This document shows, in pieces, positions 9,235-18,840 of a stretch of DNA of 64,000 bases. The position numbers and the translations under genes were made by a program. Position 1 is the stretch's first letter; every line of letters starts with the position of its first letter. The notes under the pieces were generated by a model. It was given only the letters and a program-made list of their open reading frames with translations. It was not told the DNA's origin and did no database searches. Source of the stretch: Planctomycetota bacterium (GTDB lineage: Bacteria > Planctomycetota > J058); assembly GCA_019636275.1 (NCBI GenBank), contig JAHBXY010000007.1:1-64000 (forward strand), in the 5' to 3' direction.

Positions 9235-9718
9235 GACGCCGAGTGTAGCCCGGCGCGCGCGCGAGCACGCCGAAGGGTGACCGACGCCTCTCGGCCGTCT
9301 TCCAGCGCTGGAGTCCCTGTCGCTCGCAGCGGCTGCCGTACCCCACCTTGATCCTTCCGTTCGTCCGAGCCATGCTTCCCCGCCATGCGCCCCCAACGAC
9401 TCCGAGGGCGGAGGATCCCCTGGAGTCTGACGACGCTGGTCGTCCCGCTCCTGGCTACGGGCTGGTTGCTCGTCGACTGCCTGCGGCAGGGCGAACCGAG
9501 CGCTGCTCCGCCGCCACGCGCTGCGGCAGTCGTTGTCCCGATCGAAGCCCCATGCCTGCCGCCTCCTGGCCGCCCCGGACCGGACCTGCCCGAGCACGCC
9601 GAGGGTGTTCGCGGCCAGGAAACGCCCGTCGTCGTCGTCGCGCGCGGCCAGCACCGCCGCGTCCCTGAGGGGCGCGCCGCCCCCGCCTGCTGCGCCGTGC
9701 GGGCGCCGACCCCTGCAG
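9235..9718. other. Region of unclear coding at the border of the accessory island
   Basis: Between the HipA start and the first recognisable RHS sequence there is no well-supported gene. A forward frame from ATG 9385 encodes an N-terminal basic stretch and one membrane helix (SLTTLVVPLLATGWLL), then loses protein character after about 9500. The reverse strand near 9500-9670 also has a short HEAT-like stretch (FLAANTLGVLG). Both look like remnants of genes joined to the truncated RHS gene by recombination. Confidence 0.35.
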
Positions 9719-12049
9719 GCCGGGTACGACCCGCTGCAGCGGGTGGTCCACCTGCGCGACCAGTGGTCCTCGGGCGGACCGGCGCTCGTGGAGCGCAGCT
9801 ACGCGTACGACGGGGCGGGCAACCGCACGCGCGAGACGCGGCACGAGGTCGGCCCCGGCGCGGTGGACGAATTTACCTACGACTCGGCCTCGCGGCTGGT
9901 CGAGAGCAAGCTCCAGCAGGGCCCGCAGGGGCTGCGCGGGGCCACCTACGAGCTCGACCTGTCCGGAAACCGCGAGCGCGTGACGCGCACGAGCGACGGG
10001 GCCGACGGCTCGGTGGCGGCGTCGACCGAGGTCTACACCTCGAACGCCCTGAACCAGTACACCAAGATCGCGCCCGAGGGAGACCCGGGGGTCCTGCGCG
10101 AGCACGACGCCAACGGCAACCTGCTGGCCCACGGCTCATGGCGCTACGTCTACGACTTCAAGGACCGGCTGGTGAAGGTGTCCCGGCAGGTCGGCGCGGC
10201 CCTCGTCCCGGTGGCCGCCCACCGCTACCTGCCCGACGGGCGGCGGGTGCGGCGGACGGTCTACGCGCCGGACGGGGCGGTGGTGCTCGAGCGGCGCTCG
10301 CTCTGGGACGGCCCGCAGGAGGTCGAGGAGCAGAGCGAGCACGGCGAGACGGTTGCCACGTACGTGTGGGCGCCCGGCTACGTGGACGAGCTGCTGCAGT
10401 TCCGGCGCACGTCGGCGCACCCGCTCGGCGCCGCGACCTTCTACGTGCACCAGGACGCGCGCTTCGGCGTGGTCGCCGTGACCGACGGGTCGGGGCAGGT
10501 GGTCGAGCGGCGGCGTTACGACGACTACGGGCAGGTGGAGGTCCGCGACAAGGACGGGAACCCGGCCGCGGGGAGCGTGGTGGGGCTGGAGTACGGGTTC
10601 CAGGGGCGGCGGCTGGACCCGGAGAGCGGGCTGTACTACTTCCGGGCGAGGTACTACGACCCGGCGACGGGGAGGTTCCTGCAGCGCGACCCCGTGTGGG
10701 ACCCGAACAACGCGGCGAACCTGTACACCTTCGTCGGGAACAACCCCGTCACGCTCACCGACCCGACGGGCGAGATCGCGCCGCTGCTGGCGGTGGGGAT
10801 CGTGCTCCTCGCCAGCGCCGCGATCGGCACGGCGGTGGACGTGGGCGTGCAGGCCTACACCACGGCCGGGTTCACGGGGGGCGACTGGGACTGGCGCAGC
10901 ACTGCCAGGAGCGCGGCCCTCGAGGCGGTCACCGCGCCGCTGGCGCTGATAGGAGGACCCGCCGCCGGGACGGTCCGGGGCATGATCCTCAAGCGCGGGC
11001 TGCAGGAGCTCGCCGGGCAGGCGGTCGCGCGCGGGGTCGCGGAGGGGCTAGGGCAGGGCTCGGGCGAGGACGAGTGGGGCGAGGAGGAGGAGGGCGAGGA
11101 GTTCGACAACTGCTTCCTCGCCGGAACCCTCGTCGACACAACGACCCGCGGAAGCGTCCCCGTCGAAGACGTGCGCGTGGACGACCGCATCGCCCCGCCC
11201 CCAGGCCACGAGGGCTGCACTGACGCCCACTGCGGGGAGGTCGTGCGCCTGTTCCGCAACCAGACCGATCAGGTCGTGACCATCACCGCCATCACCAGGC
11301 CGCGGGCGCGCGAACATCGCGCTGCTGCGAGAGACGGCGGCGAGGCCGGCGAGGAGGACGGCGAACCTCCGTCATCGCCCCAGACCATCCACTGCACCCC
11401 GGGCCACCCCTTCTTCGTCGGGGGCCGGGGGTGGGTCCTCGCGGGCGACCTGCGCGCTGGCGATGCGCTCGAGGCCCGCAGCGAGCGCGTCGTAGTCGCG
11501 GCCGTCGAGGTCCGAGCGGAGCGCGCGGAGACCTTCAACTTCGAGGTGCGATGCCACCATACGTACCGGGTTAGCGACGCGGCCGGCAAGCCTGCGGTGC
11601 TCGTCCACAACGTGAGCCTGAAGGCGCTCTCCGGCTCCAGATTCTCAAGGCAGTTCCGGGGCTACCTGCGCGACATCGAGAGCCAAACCGGTCGGAGGAT
11701 CGGCCGGGCACAGCGTCGCGAACTCATAGCGGACCTGCGGGCGAACACGTACAGCCGTCTTGGCCCCGCGGCGACAAAGGCGCATCGAAGGGGCTTCAAC
11801 AACGAGAAGGTCGTGGCAGAGTGGGAGCGCATGACCGGGCAGCGGTGGCCGCGCTACAGGAAGACCGTCTACGACGCCGACGGTGGAATCGCCCGCAAGG
11901 CCGGAGACCTCTACGACGCACATCACATCATCGAGAACACATACCGGCGTCCCCACCAGTGGTGGAACATCCACCCGGCGAAGTTCCCGATCGAGCACCA
12001 AGGCGGAATCCACCGAGCCGGCGGCCCCCTCAGGGGCCTCATGCCCTAG
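9533..12049 (+). CDS. 5'-truncated RHS polymorphic toxin: RHS core end, PT-HINT domain, HNH-like nuclease tip
   Basis: Recognisable RHS/YD sequence begins abruptly at about 9719 (AGYDPLQRVVHLRD). The start is uncertain, and the long N-terminal part of a normal RHS protein (over 1000 residues) is absent. YD-type repeats run to the RHS core signature YYFRARYYDPATGRFLQRDP (residues ~365-385), followed by NLYTFVGNNPVTLTDPTG and a hydrophobic segment. From residue ~525 there is a pretoxin HINT domain: catalytic Cys in NCFLAGT, TPGHPFFV, and the end HTYRV...VLVHN, which should autocleave to free the tip. The last ~150 residues are the toxin. DAHHIIENT, WWNIHP and EHQGGIH suggest an HNH/AHH-type metal nuclease. 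G+C falls in the tip. The cognate immunity gene starts 7 bp later. Confidence 0.8.
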   Translation: MSRSKPHACRLLAAPDRTCPSTPRVFAARKRPSSSSRAASTAASLRGAPPPPAAPCGRRPLQAGYDPLQRVVHLRDQWSSGGPALVERSYAYDGAGNRTRETRHEVGPGAVDEFTYDSASRLVESKLQQGPQGLRGATYELDLSGNRERVTRTSDGADGSVAASTEVYTSNALNQYTKIAPEGDPGVLREHDANGNLLAHGSWRYVYDFKDRLVKVSRQVGAALVPVAAHRYLPDGRRVRRTVYAPDGAVVLERRSLWDGPQEVEEQSEHGETVATYVWAPGYVDELLQFRRTSAHPLGAATFYVHQDARFGVVAVTDGSGQVVERRRYDDYGQVEVRDKDGNPAAGSVVGLEYGFQGRRLDPESGLYYFRARYYDPATGRFLQRDPVWDPNNAANLYTFVGNNPVTLTDPTGEIAPLLAVGIVLLASAAIGTAVDVGVQAYTTAGFTGGDWDWRSTARSAALEAVTAPLALIGGPAAGTVRGMILKRGLQELAGQAVARGVAEGLGQGSGEDEWGEEEEGEEFDNCFLAGTLVDTTTRGSVPVEDVRVDDRIAPPPGHEGCTDAHCGEVVRLFRNQTDQVVTITAITRPRAREHRAAARDGGEAGEEDGEPPSSPQTIHCTPGHPFFVGGRGWVLAGDLRAGDALEARSERVVVAAVEVRAERAETFNFEVRCHHTYRVSDAAGKPAVLVHNVSLKALSGSRFSRQFRGYLRDIESQTGRRIGRAQRRELIADLRANTYSRLGPAATKAHRRGFNNEKVVAEWERMTGQRWPRYRKTVYDADGGIARKAGDLYDAHHIIENTYRRPHQWWNIHPAKFPIEHQGGIHRAGGPLRGLMP

Positions 12050-12056
12050 GAGAGAC

Positions 12057-12581
12057 ATGAAGCTACCGGACGCCATCCGACACGACTCACGCTTCGCGTC
12101 CTTCGAGAGGCAGGGCAAGGCCGATCTCCAGCAGCTCGGCAATGCGCTACCGGGCTTGCCGTCGGACTACATGGAGTTTCTCGCGGATGTTGGCACAGGC
12201 ACCCTCGACCATCCGCGCTACAAGTTCTACAGCAGGCCAATCTCTCCCACGAAGATCTACGACCCGGTGTCCGCCGCCGCCTTGGCCGGCCTCCTGATCT
12301 TCGCCGACGACTTCCAGGGGTTCTGCACGGCCTTCGATCCGACCGATAGCTGGCGCGTAGTTGACATCGACCCAACGCGAATGGAGGCCGATCCCGTAGC
12401 CGACACCTTCACCGAGTTCGTCAGCGAGCTGCTGGCGGCTGGATCCGATGCCCCCCAGCAGGTGCCTCCAGCCAAGACAAAGAAGAAGCCTGCCCCCAAG
12501 AAGAAGCCCGCCCCCAAGACGAAGCCCGCCCCTAAGAAGAAGCCCGCCCCCAAGAAGCCCGGCAAGAAGAAGCGGACATGA
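12057..12581 (+). CDS. SUKH (SMI1/KNR4) immunity protein with histone H1-like tail
   Basis: The ATG at 12057 follows a TAGGAGAG site made partly from the toxin stop codon, so toxin and antidote are probably co-translated. The product has 174 residues. Residues ~1-130 match the SUKH/SMI1 pattern: LPGLPSDYMEFLADVGTGTL near 31-50, then IFADDFQGFCTAFDP and WRVVDIDP, and a final amphipathic helix TEFVSELL. SUKH proteins neutralise many polymorphic nuclease toxins by direct binding. Residues ~139-173 form a Lys/Pro/Ala tail (KKKPAPKKK units) unusual for immunity proteins. It could hold the antidote on DNA, the likely target of the toxin. That role is inference. Confidence 0.8.
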   Translation: MKLPDAIRHDSRFASFERQGKADLQQLGNALPGLPSDYMEFLADVGTGTLDHPRYKFYSRPISPTKIYDPVSAAALAGLLIFADDFQGFCTAFDPTDSWRVVDIDPTRMEADPVADTFTEFVSELLAAGSDAPQQVPPAKTKKKPAPKKKPAPKTKPAPKKKPAPKKPGKKKRT

Positions 12582-12819
12582 GAGGTACATGGTGGCTGGG
12601 AAGGGCCGAAGCCAAGCCGCGCGGCACCTGCGGGAGGGAAGAAGGCGTGATCCGCCAGACCGGAAGTCCACTCCATGGCCGGCGTAACCGCAGCAGCGGC
12701 ACGTTTCGGCGGCGCCTGTCGGAGGTTCGGGGTAGATTCGGGCGCTGTGGACGACTGCGGCTTCTCGGAGGCGGACTCGATCGATCAGCACTGGCGGCTG
12801 AGGCCATGGGGCCATCCGC

Positions 12820-12978
12820 ATGAGCGCCGAGGGAAAGGAGTGGGAGCGACAAGTCGGGACGCTGCTGCGTCTTCGACACAAGCCAGAAAACTACGTCCCT
12901 ATCCCCGACCAAGACAGAGGAGACTTTGGCCTGGAGGGTTTCTCACGGGATGCGCGAGCGTGTGCATACCAGTGCTAG
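12820..12978 (+). pseudogene. Gene fragment truncated by the IS256-family element
   Basis: ATG 12820 opens a frame of 52 codons with good coding character: KEWERQVGTLLRLRH, then PDQDRGDFGLEGFSRDARACAYQC. It stops at TAG 12976-12978, one base before the left end of the IS. A phrase of the type GD-x-G-(I/L)-E-G ... YQC recalls the active-site region of PD-(D/E)XK nuclease-like proteins. The rest of the protein is missing downstream of the IS, so this is a broken gene. The family name is not certain. Confidence 0.5.
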
Positions 12979-12979
12979 A

Positions 12980-14339
12980 GGGTGTCAGAAACTCCGTGTA
13001 TCGCCCGGCGGCGGTTGGGTTAGGCGGGAAGGCGGTCTCCGAACAGGATTGCGAACTGTACCTTGGCGCGAGCCCACGTCTTGCGATCGGGGCGGCCCCA
13101 CTTCTTCTCGGCGTTGCGGATGGCCAGGAACACGAGCTTGAGCGCGGCGTCGTCGTTGGGCATGTGCCCGCGAGTCTTGAGCACCTTCCGCACCTGTCGG
13201 TTGAGGGCCTCGATCGCGTTGGTGGTGTAGATCGCGCGGCGGATCTCGGCCGGGAAGGCCAGGAACGGAGTGATCTCGGCCCAGCGCGCGCGCCACGCCT
13301 TGCCGATCATGGGGAACCTGGAACCCCACTTGGCCTCGAACGCCTCCAGCGCGCGTAGGGCCTCGGCCTCGTTCGCGGCGGTGTAGATGGCCCTGAGGTC
13401 CGCGCAGACGGCCTTCCGCTCCTTCCAGGGCACGTAGCGCGTCGACGAGCGAATCACGTGCACGAGGCAGGTCTGGAAGATCGTCCGGGGGAACACCGCC
13501 TCGACCGCCTGGGGCAGGCCGGTGAGCCCGTCGGCGCAGAGCACGAGGATGTCCTGGACCCCGCGCCGCCGAAGCTCCTCGAGGATGGACAGCCAGAACC
13601 TCGCGCCCTCGGTGCTCTGGACCCACATGCCGAGGACGGTCTTGCGGCCTTCGAGATCCACGCCGACGACGAGGTAGACGGACTTGTTCTGGACCACGCC
13701 GCGGTCGCGGATCTTCACCACGAGCGCGTCGAGGTAGACGATGGGGTAGGCCGCCTCGAGTGGCCGCTGCTGCCAGGCCGCGAGCTCGTCGAGGACGGCG
13801 GCGGTGGCGGCGCTGACGAGGTCGGGGCTGACCTCGACGCCGTAGAGCTCCTGCAGGTGGGCCTGGATCTCGCGGGTGCTCATGCCGCGGGCGTACATGG
13901 ACACGATCTTGTCGTCGAAGCCGTTGAAGTGCCGCTGGTGCTTCGGCACGAGCTGCGGCTCGAAGGTGGCCTCGCGATCCCGCGGGACCTCGAGCTCGAT
14001 GGGGCCCTGGTCGGTGCGGACCGTCTTCCGCCCCTTCCCGTTGCGCCGGTTGGTCTGCCCCTCCGGCGCCTTCTCCCCGGCCTGATAGCCGAGATGGTGG
14101 CCCAGCTCGGCCTCCATGGCCCTGTTGACGAGTGCGGCCGTGAGACGCTTGAACAGCCCCTGCTCGCCGAGGAGGTCCTGCGGGCCCTGGTAGCCCTTCA
14201 GGAGCTGGTCGAGCAGCTCCTTCGGGATGGGCGGCAACGGCTTCTTCTCGTCGGCCATGGGTTGAGCGTCGATCCTCGCGGACATGTCGGTCTCCGTTGG
14301 TAAGACCGCAGGGTCTTACACGGAATCACCGACACTCCC
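12980..14339. mobile_element. IS256-family insertion sequence
   Basis: A complete-looking element of about 1.36 kb. It has one transposase gene on the minus strand and imperfect terminal inverted repeats: left 12981-13000 (GTGTCAGAAACTCCGTGTA), right 14317-14338 in inverse (GTGTCGGTGATTCCGTGTA), with 14 of 19 positions identical. I could not find the expected 8-9-bp target duplication: the flanks GTGCTAG and CGTCGGTT differ. This points to an old insertion, or to deletion or recombination after insertion. It truncates the small frame that ends at 12978. Confidence 0.85.
13020..14285 (-). CDS. IS256-family (Mutator-like) DDE transposase
   Basis: A 421-residue protein of full family length, intact from start to stop. 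It has the N-terminal DNA-binding part with AELGHHLGYQAGEKAPEGQTNRRNG, typical of IS256 transposases. The catalytic triad is visible: D186 in YLDALVVKIRD, D252 in LCADGLTGL, and E359 in TTNAIEALNRQ. The C-H region (QTCLVHVIRSSTRYV) is also present. A second ATG ten codons in (MADEKK) is an alternative start. It should catalyse cut-and-paste or copy-out transposition of the surrounding element. It is the only transposase in the window. Confidence 0.95.
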   Translation of the reverse strand: MSARIDAQPMADEKKPLPPIPKELLDQLLKGYQGPQDLLGEQGLFKRLTAALVNRAMEAELGHHLGYQAGEKAPEGQTNRRNGKGRKTVRTDQGPIELEVPRDREATFEPQLVPKHQRHFNGFDDKIVSMYARGMSTREIQAHLQELYGVEVSPDLVSAATAAVLDELAAWQQRPLEAAYPIVYLDALVVKIRDRGVVQNKSVYLVVGVDLEGRKTVLGMWVQSTEGARFWLSILEELRRRGVQDILVLCADGLTGLPQAVEAVFPRTIFQTCLVHVIRSSTRYVPWKERKAVCADLRAIYTAANEAEALRALEAFEAKWGSRFPMIGKAWRARWAEITPFLAFPAEIRRAIYTTNAIEALNRQVRKVLKTRGHMPNDDAALKLVFLAIRNAEKKWGRPDRKTWARAKVQFAILFGDRLPA

Positions 14340-14367
14340 GTCGGTTTTCCCGTCGGTTTTCCCGTCG
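14337..14367. repeat. 12-bp direct repeat, 2.6 copies, at the IS right border
   Basis: The unit CCCGTCGGTTTT occurs at 14337-14348 and 14349-14360, then partially to 14367. The first copy overlaps the last bases of the right IS end. It lies just upstream of the Rpn nuclease gene and could be slippage at the insertion border. Confidence 0.5.
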
Positions 14368-14381
14368 CGTAGGCTCTCGAC

Positions 14382-15377
14382 GTGGCCAAGAAGCCCAGGA
14401 ACCTGCACGACCGCGCGTTCAAGGCGCTGTTCTCGCCGCCCGACGCAGCGCTGCCGATCCTGCGGGCTTCGCTCCCGCGGGCGCTCATGGACGCCGTCGA
14501 CCCGGGCTCGCTCACGCCCGAGCCCACGGACTTCGTCAACGACGAGCTGGCGGAGGACCACCGCGACCTGCTGTTCTCGGCCACGATCCGCGGCAGGCCC
14601 GTGATCTTCTACGTGATCGAGCACCAGACGTCCGTCGACCGCTTCATGGCGCTCCGGCTGCTCCGCTACGTGCTCAAGGTCTGGGACTGGTGGTTGGCTC
14701 GGCACCCGGCGGCAAAGACGCTGCCGGCCGTGGTCCCGGTCGTCTTGCACCAGGGCGCGAAGGCGTGGGACGGCCCCCGGTCGCTGGCCGAGCTGATCGA
14801 CCTCCCGGCGGATCTCCTCGACAGCGTGAGCCGCCACGTCCCCGGGCTCGACGTGGCGATCCAGGATCTCGGTCCGGCGACGAAGGCCCAGCTCGCCACG
14901 TTCCCCGGCCCACCTCTCGTGAGGATCACCCTCTGCTTCATGCGGGCGATTGCCGACCCCCACGAGGACCCGCTCGCTGCCCTCGACGTGCTCGAGGGCG
15001 AGCTCAAGGCGCTCCTGGCGCAGCCTGGCGGGCGCGAGCGGCTGATCGTGGTCCTGCGCTATACTGTCCTTGCTCGGCCGGAGCTCGACGTGCGCGCCGT
15101 CACCGACGAGTTCCGACGGGTCGCAGGCGAAGAGGCCGGTGAGGTCGTCATGAGCACCGCGCAGGAGCTGATCGAGCAGGGCCGAGTCGTCGAGCGGCGC
15201 GAGCTCCTGGAGATGCTCCTTCGGGAGAAGTTCAAGAAGCTCGATCGCTCGGTCGTCGAGCGGCTGGAGGCGGCGAGCGCCGAGGACCTCCAAGCCTGGG
15301 CCAGGCAGGTGGTCAACGCGAAGGACGTCGAGGACGTGTTCGCTCCCCGCAAGCGCCGTCGCTCGCGGAAGAAGTAA
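14382..15377 (+). CDS. Rpn family recombination-promoting nuclease / putative transposase (YhgA-like)
   Basis: The GTG at 14382 begins a 331-residue protein. Its opening MAKKPRNLHDRAFKALFSPPDAALPILR is the classic start of the Rpn/YhgA (Transposase_31) family. The PD-(D/E)XK nuclease core is seen as FVNDELAEDHRDLLFS followed by VIFYVIEHQTSVDRFMALRLLRY (E...H-Q in place of the E-x-K). The C-terminus has the family's REELLEMLLREKF-type helix and ends in a basic tail. Rpn proteins cleave DNA and raise recA-independent recombination. They occur mostly in mobile or repeat-rich loci, in keeping with the IS and RHS remnants here. Confidence 0.85.
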   Translation: MAKKPRNLHDRAFKALFSPPDAALPILRASLPRALMDAVDPGSLTPEPTDFVNDELAEDHRDLLFSATIRGRPVIFYVIEHQTSVDRFMALRLLRYVLKVWDWWLARHPAAKTLPAVVPVVLHQGAKAWDGPRSLAELIDLPADLLDSVSRHVPGLDVAIQDLGPATKAQLATFPGPPLVRITLCFMRAIADPHEDPLAALDVLEGELKALLAQPGGRERLIVVLRYTVLARPELDVRAVTDEFRRVAGEEAGEVVMSTAQELIEQGRVVERRELLEMLLREKFKKLDRSVVERLEAASAEDLQAWARQVVNAKDVEDVFAPRKRRRSRKK

Positions 15378-15451
15378 CGCGAGAGGGCGGCCGTCCGTCA
15401 CAGTGCTCGGGAGACGAGCCCATGCACGCCCCGGAAGCAGTCGAAGGAGGC

Positions 15452-15560
15452 AATCTTCGACAACTGCTTCCTGGCCGGACGCTGGTCGAAGCCGCGTCGC
15501 GCGGCTTCCCGGAGGAGGACGTGGCGATCGGGGCGCGCCCCCGCCCGGGTCACACGAGCT
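15452..15560 (+). pseudogene. Decayed remnant of a PT-HINT domain
   Basis: The forward sequence encodes FDNCFLAG, followed after a one-base shift by LVEAASRGFPEEDV, and then a PRPGHT stretch. This parallels FDNCFLAGTLVDTTTRGSVPVEDV and PPPGHEG in the RHS protein at 11100-11215. It is a second, diverged copy of the HINT start with at least one indel and no downstream toxin. Its position, 3.4 kb after the intact toxin, suggests an old displaced RHS tip cassette. Confidence 0.6.
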
Positions 15561-15596
15561 GATCGGTCGCGCTGAGAAGACGAACCCGACGGCCCC

Positions 15597-16556
<960 letters not shown>

Positions 16557-16558
16557 GC

Positions 16559-17890
16559 TCAGCCCCTCGCCTGCGACAGGTCGAGCTTGCGCCCGCGGCC
16601 GATGCCGAAGTACTCGAAGCCCAGCTCCTCGACCCGCGCCGGCTCGAAGATGTTGCGGCCGTCGAAGATGATCGGCTGCTTGAGCGAGCCCTTCATGCGC
16701 TCCCAGTCGGGGCGGCGGAACTCGTTCCACTCGGTGCAGATCGCCAGCGCGTCGGCGCCCTTGAGCGGTTCGTACTGCTTCCTGGCGTACTGGATCTTGT
16801 CGCCCAGCACGGCGCGCGTCGTCTCGGTCGCCGCCGGGTCGTAGGCGTGGACCGTGGCGCCAGCCTCGAGCAGGAGGCCGATCACCGTCAGCGACGGCGC
16901 CTCGCGCATGTCGTCGGTCCGCGGCTTGAACGCCAGGCCCCAGATGGCGATGCGCTTGCCCTCCAGGTCGCCGCCGAAGCGCGCGCTGATCTTGTCGAAG
17001 AGCACCCGCTTCTGCGCGCGGTTCACCTCGTTGGTGGCCGCGAGCAGCTTGAGGTCCATGCCGGCGTTCTTGCCCGTGTAGCCCAGCGCGTCGACGTCCT
17101 TGGGGAAGCAGCTCCCGCCGTAGCCGATGCCCGGGAACAGGAACGAGTGGCCGATGCGCGCGTCGCTGCCCATGCCCTGCCGCACCTGGTTGATGTCGGC
17201 GCCGACGCGGTCGGCGAGGTTGGCCAGCTCGTTCATGAACGAGATGCGCGCGGCGAGCAGCGCGTTGGCGCCGTACTTCGTCAGCTCGGCCGAGACGTTG
17301 TCCATGACGAGGATCGGGTTGCCCGTGCGCACGAAGGGGTCGTAGAGCTCCTTCATGATCAGGGCCACGCGCGGGTCGTCGGTGCCGATCACGACGCGGT
17401 CGGGCTTGAGGAAGTCGTCGACCGCGTGGCCCTCCTTGAGGAACTCGGGGTTGCTGACCACGTCGAAGGGCAGCTTCGTCACGGCCGACACGCGCTTGCG
17501 CACCTCGGCCGCCGTGCCCACGGGCACGGTCGACTTGAGCACGAGGATCGTGTGCTCCTCCATGGCCCGGGCCACGTCCTCGGCGGCCTTGTAGACGTAG
17601 CGCATGTCGGGCGACCCGTCGGGCGCCGACGGCGTGCCGACGCACAGGAACACGATCCGGGTGCGGCGCACGGCGTCGGCCAGGTCGGTCGTGAAGCGCA
17701 GGCGCTCGCCCTGCACGTTGCGCTCGATCATCTGCTCGAGGCCCGGCTCGTAGATCGGGACCTCGCCGCGGTTGAGGCGCTCGATCTTCTTCTCGTCGAT
17801 GTCCACGCACCAGACGTCGTTGCCGTTGTCGGCGAAGCACGTGCCGGTGACGAGGCCGACGTAGCCGGTGCCGATGACCGAGATCTTCAT
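16559..17890 (-). CDS. ugd: UDP-glucose 6-dehydrogenase
   Basis: Start chosen at ATG 17890 ([16 protein letters not shown]), ten codons inside the longest open frame, because it begins exactly with the Rossmann strand. The 443-residue protein has the NAD-binding [10 protein letters not shown], the LKSTVPVGT motif, the substrate-binding [11 protein letters not shown], the catalytic Cys261 in [11 protein letters not shown], and the C-terminal [16 protein letters not shown]. It oxidises UDP-glucose twice to UDP-glucuronate. It forms an operon with the UDP-xylose synthase directly downstream. The 236 bp upstream to the divergent epimerase gene are almost pure G+C with several short inverted repeats (for example 18039-18056). 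Confidence 0.94.
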   Translation of the reverse strand: MKISVIGTGYVGLVTGTCFADNGNDVWCVDIDEKKIERLNRGEVPIYEPGLEQMIERNVQGERLRFTTDLADAVRRTRIVFLCVGTPSAPDGSPDMRYVYKAAEDVARAMEEHTILVLKSTVPVGTAAEVRKRVSAVTKLPFDVVSNPEFLKEGHAVDDFLKPDRVVIGTDDPRVALIMKELYDPFVRTGNPILVMDNVSAELTKYGANALLAARISFMNELANLADRVGADINQVRQGMGSDARIGHSFLFPGIGYGGSCFPKDVDALGYTGKNAGMDLKLLAATNEVNRAQKRVLFDKISARFGGDLEGKRIAIWGLAFKPRTDDMREAPSLTVIGLLLEAGATVHAYDPAATETTRAVLGDKIQYARKQYEPLKGADALAICTEWNEFRRPDWERMKGSLKQPIIFDGRNIFEPARVEELGFEYFGIGRGRKLDLSQARG

Positions 17891-18126
17891 GCGTGCGTGC
17901 GCTCCTGCGTTGGCGCACATGATAGACGTGCCCTGCAGGAGAGTCGACGGCGGCGCCCGGCGACCCGCCCCCCGGGCCGCTCCCCGGGCGGGGCGGCCGT
18001 CCCCCGGCCGCGCCGCCGGCGTGCCCGCCGGGCCCCGGGCCGGCCGGTCGGCCGGCGCGGCCGGGCCACGGCCGTCGCGACGCGGTGTCCTGGCCAGCCG
18101 CGCGGACGGCCGTATCTTCGGGCGCC

Positions 18127-18840
18127 ATGGAGTCCCCCTTCGCCCGTCCGCCCCGGCCCCTCTCGCGCGCCGAGGTGCGCGAGGTCGATCGCCGGGCGAT
18201 CGAGGACCTGGGCCTCCCCGGCCTCGTCCTCATGGAGAACGCCGGCCGCGGCCTGACCGCGGCCGTCGACCGCGACCTGCGCGCCCGCGGCGCGCCCCCC
18301 GGGGCCGAGGTCCTGGTCGTCTGCGGGCGCGGCAACAACGGCGGCGACGGCTTCGTCCTCGCGCGCCACCTCCTGCTCCTCGGCTGGCGCCCGCGCGTGG
18401 CCCTCGCCGGCCGCCTGGCGCAGGTCGACCGCGCGACCGACGCCGGCGTGAACCTCGGCGTGCTCGAGCGCGTGGGCGAGCAGGTCCACGAGGCGCCCGA
18501 CGGCCCTGCGCTGACCGCCTGGCTCGGCCGGTGGCCGACGGCGCCGCTGGTGGTCGACGCGCTCTACGGGACGGGCCTCGAGGGCGCCCTGCGCGACCCG
18601 GGCCTGGGCCTCGTGCAGGCGCTCGACCGGGACCCGCGGCCGAAGGTCGCGGTCGACCTCCCCTCGGGCCTCGACTGCGACCAGGGCGTCCCGCTCGGCG
18701 CGGCCGTCCGGGCCGCCCGCACGGTGACCTTCGTGCATGAGAAGCGGGGCTTCGCCGCGGCCGGCGCCCGCGCCTACACGGGCGAGGTCGAGGTCGTCCC
18801 GATCGGCTGCCCCGCGGCCGCGTGGGGACACGTGGTGTGA
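18127..18840 (+). CDS. nnrE: NAD(P)H-hydrate epimerase (YjeF N-terminal domain)
   Basis: A 237-residue protein from ATG 18127. It shows the YjeF-N pattern: MENAGRG near the start, [17 protein letters not shown] (nucleotide-binding loop), VVDALYGTG, and [14 protein letters not shown]. It carries no C-terminal ADP-dependent dehydratase (NnrD) domain, unlike the fused E. coli Nnr. The enzyme interconverts the R and S forms of hydrated NAD(P)H for repair. Its last 67 bp overlap the 3' end of the convergent RND transporter gene, a long overlap that may mean the transporter's annotated tail is not conserved. Confidence 0.88.
   Translation: MESPFARPPRPLSRAEVREVDRRAIEDLGLPGLVLMENAGRGLTAAVDRDLRARGAPPGAEVLVVCGRGNNGGDGFVLARHLLLLGWRPRVALAGRLAQVDRATDAGVNLGVLERVGEQVHEAPDGPALTAWLGRWPTAPLVVDALYGTGLEGALRDPGLGLVQALDRDPRPKVAVDLPSGLDCDQGVPLGAAVRAARTVTFVHEKRGFAAAGARAYTGEVEVVPIGCPAAAWGHVV

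Noticed and set aside
9385-11223. A 612-codon forward frame over the RHS core
   Set aside because: Only the first ~35 codons (one membrane helix) look plausible. The rest is out of phase with the RHS repeats and the HINT domain.
12979-12990. An 8-9-bp target duplication of the IS
   Set aside because: I compared the flanks at 12971-12979 and 14339-14348 and they do not match.
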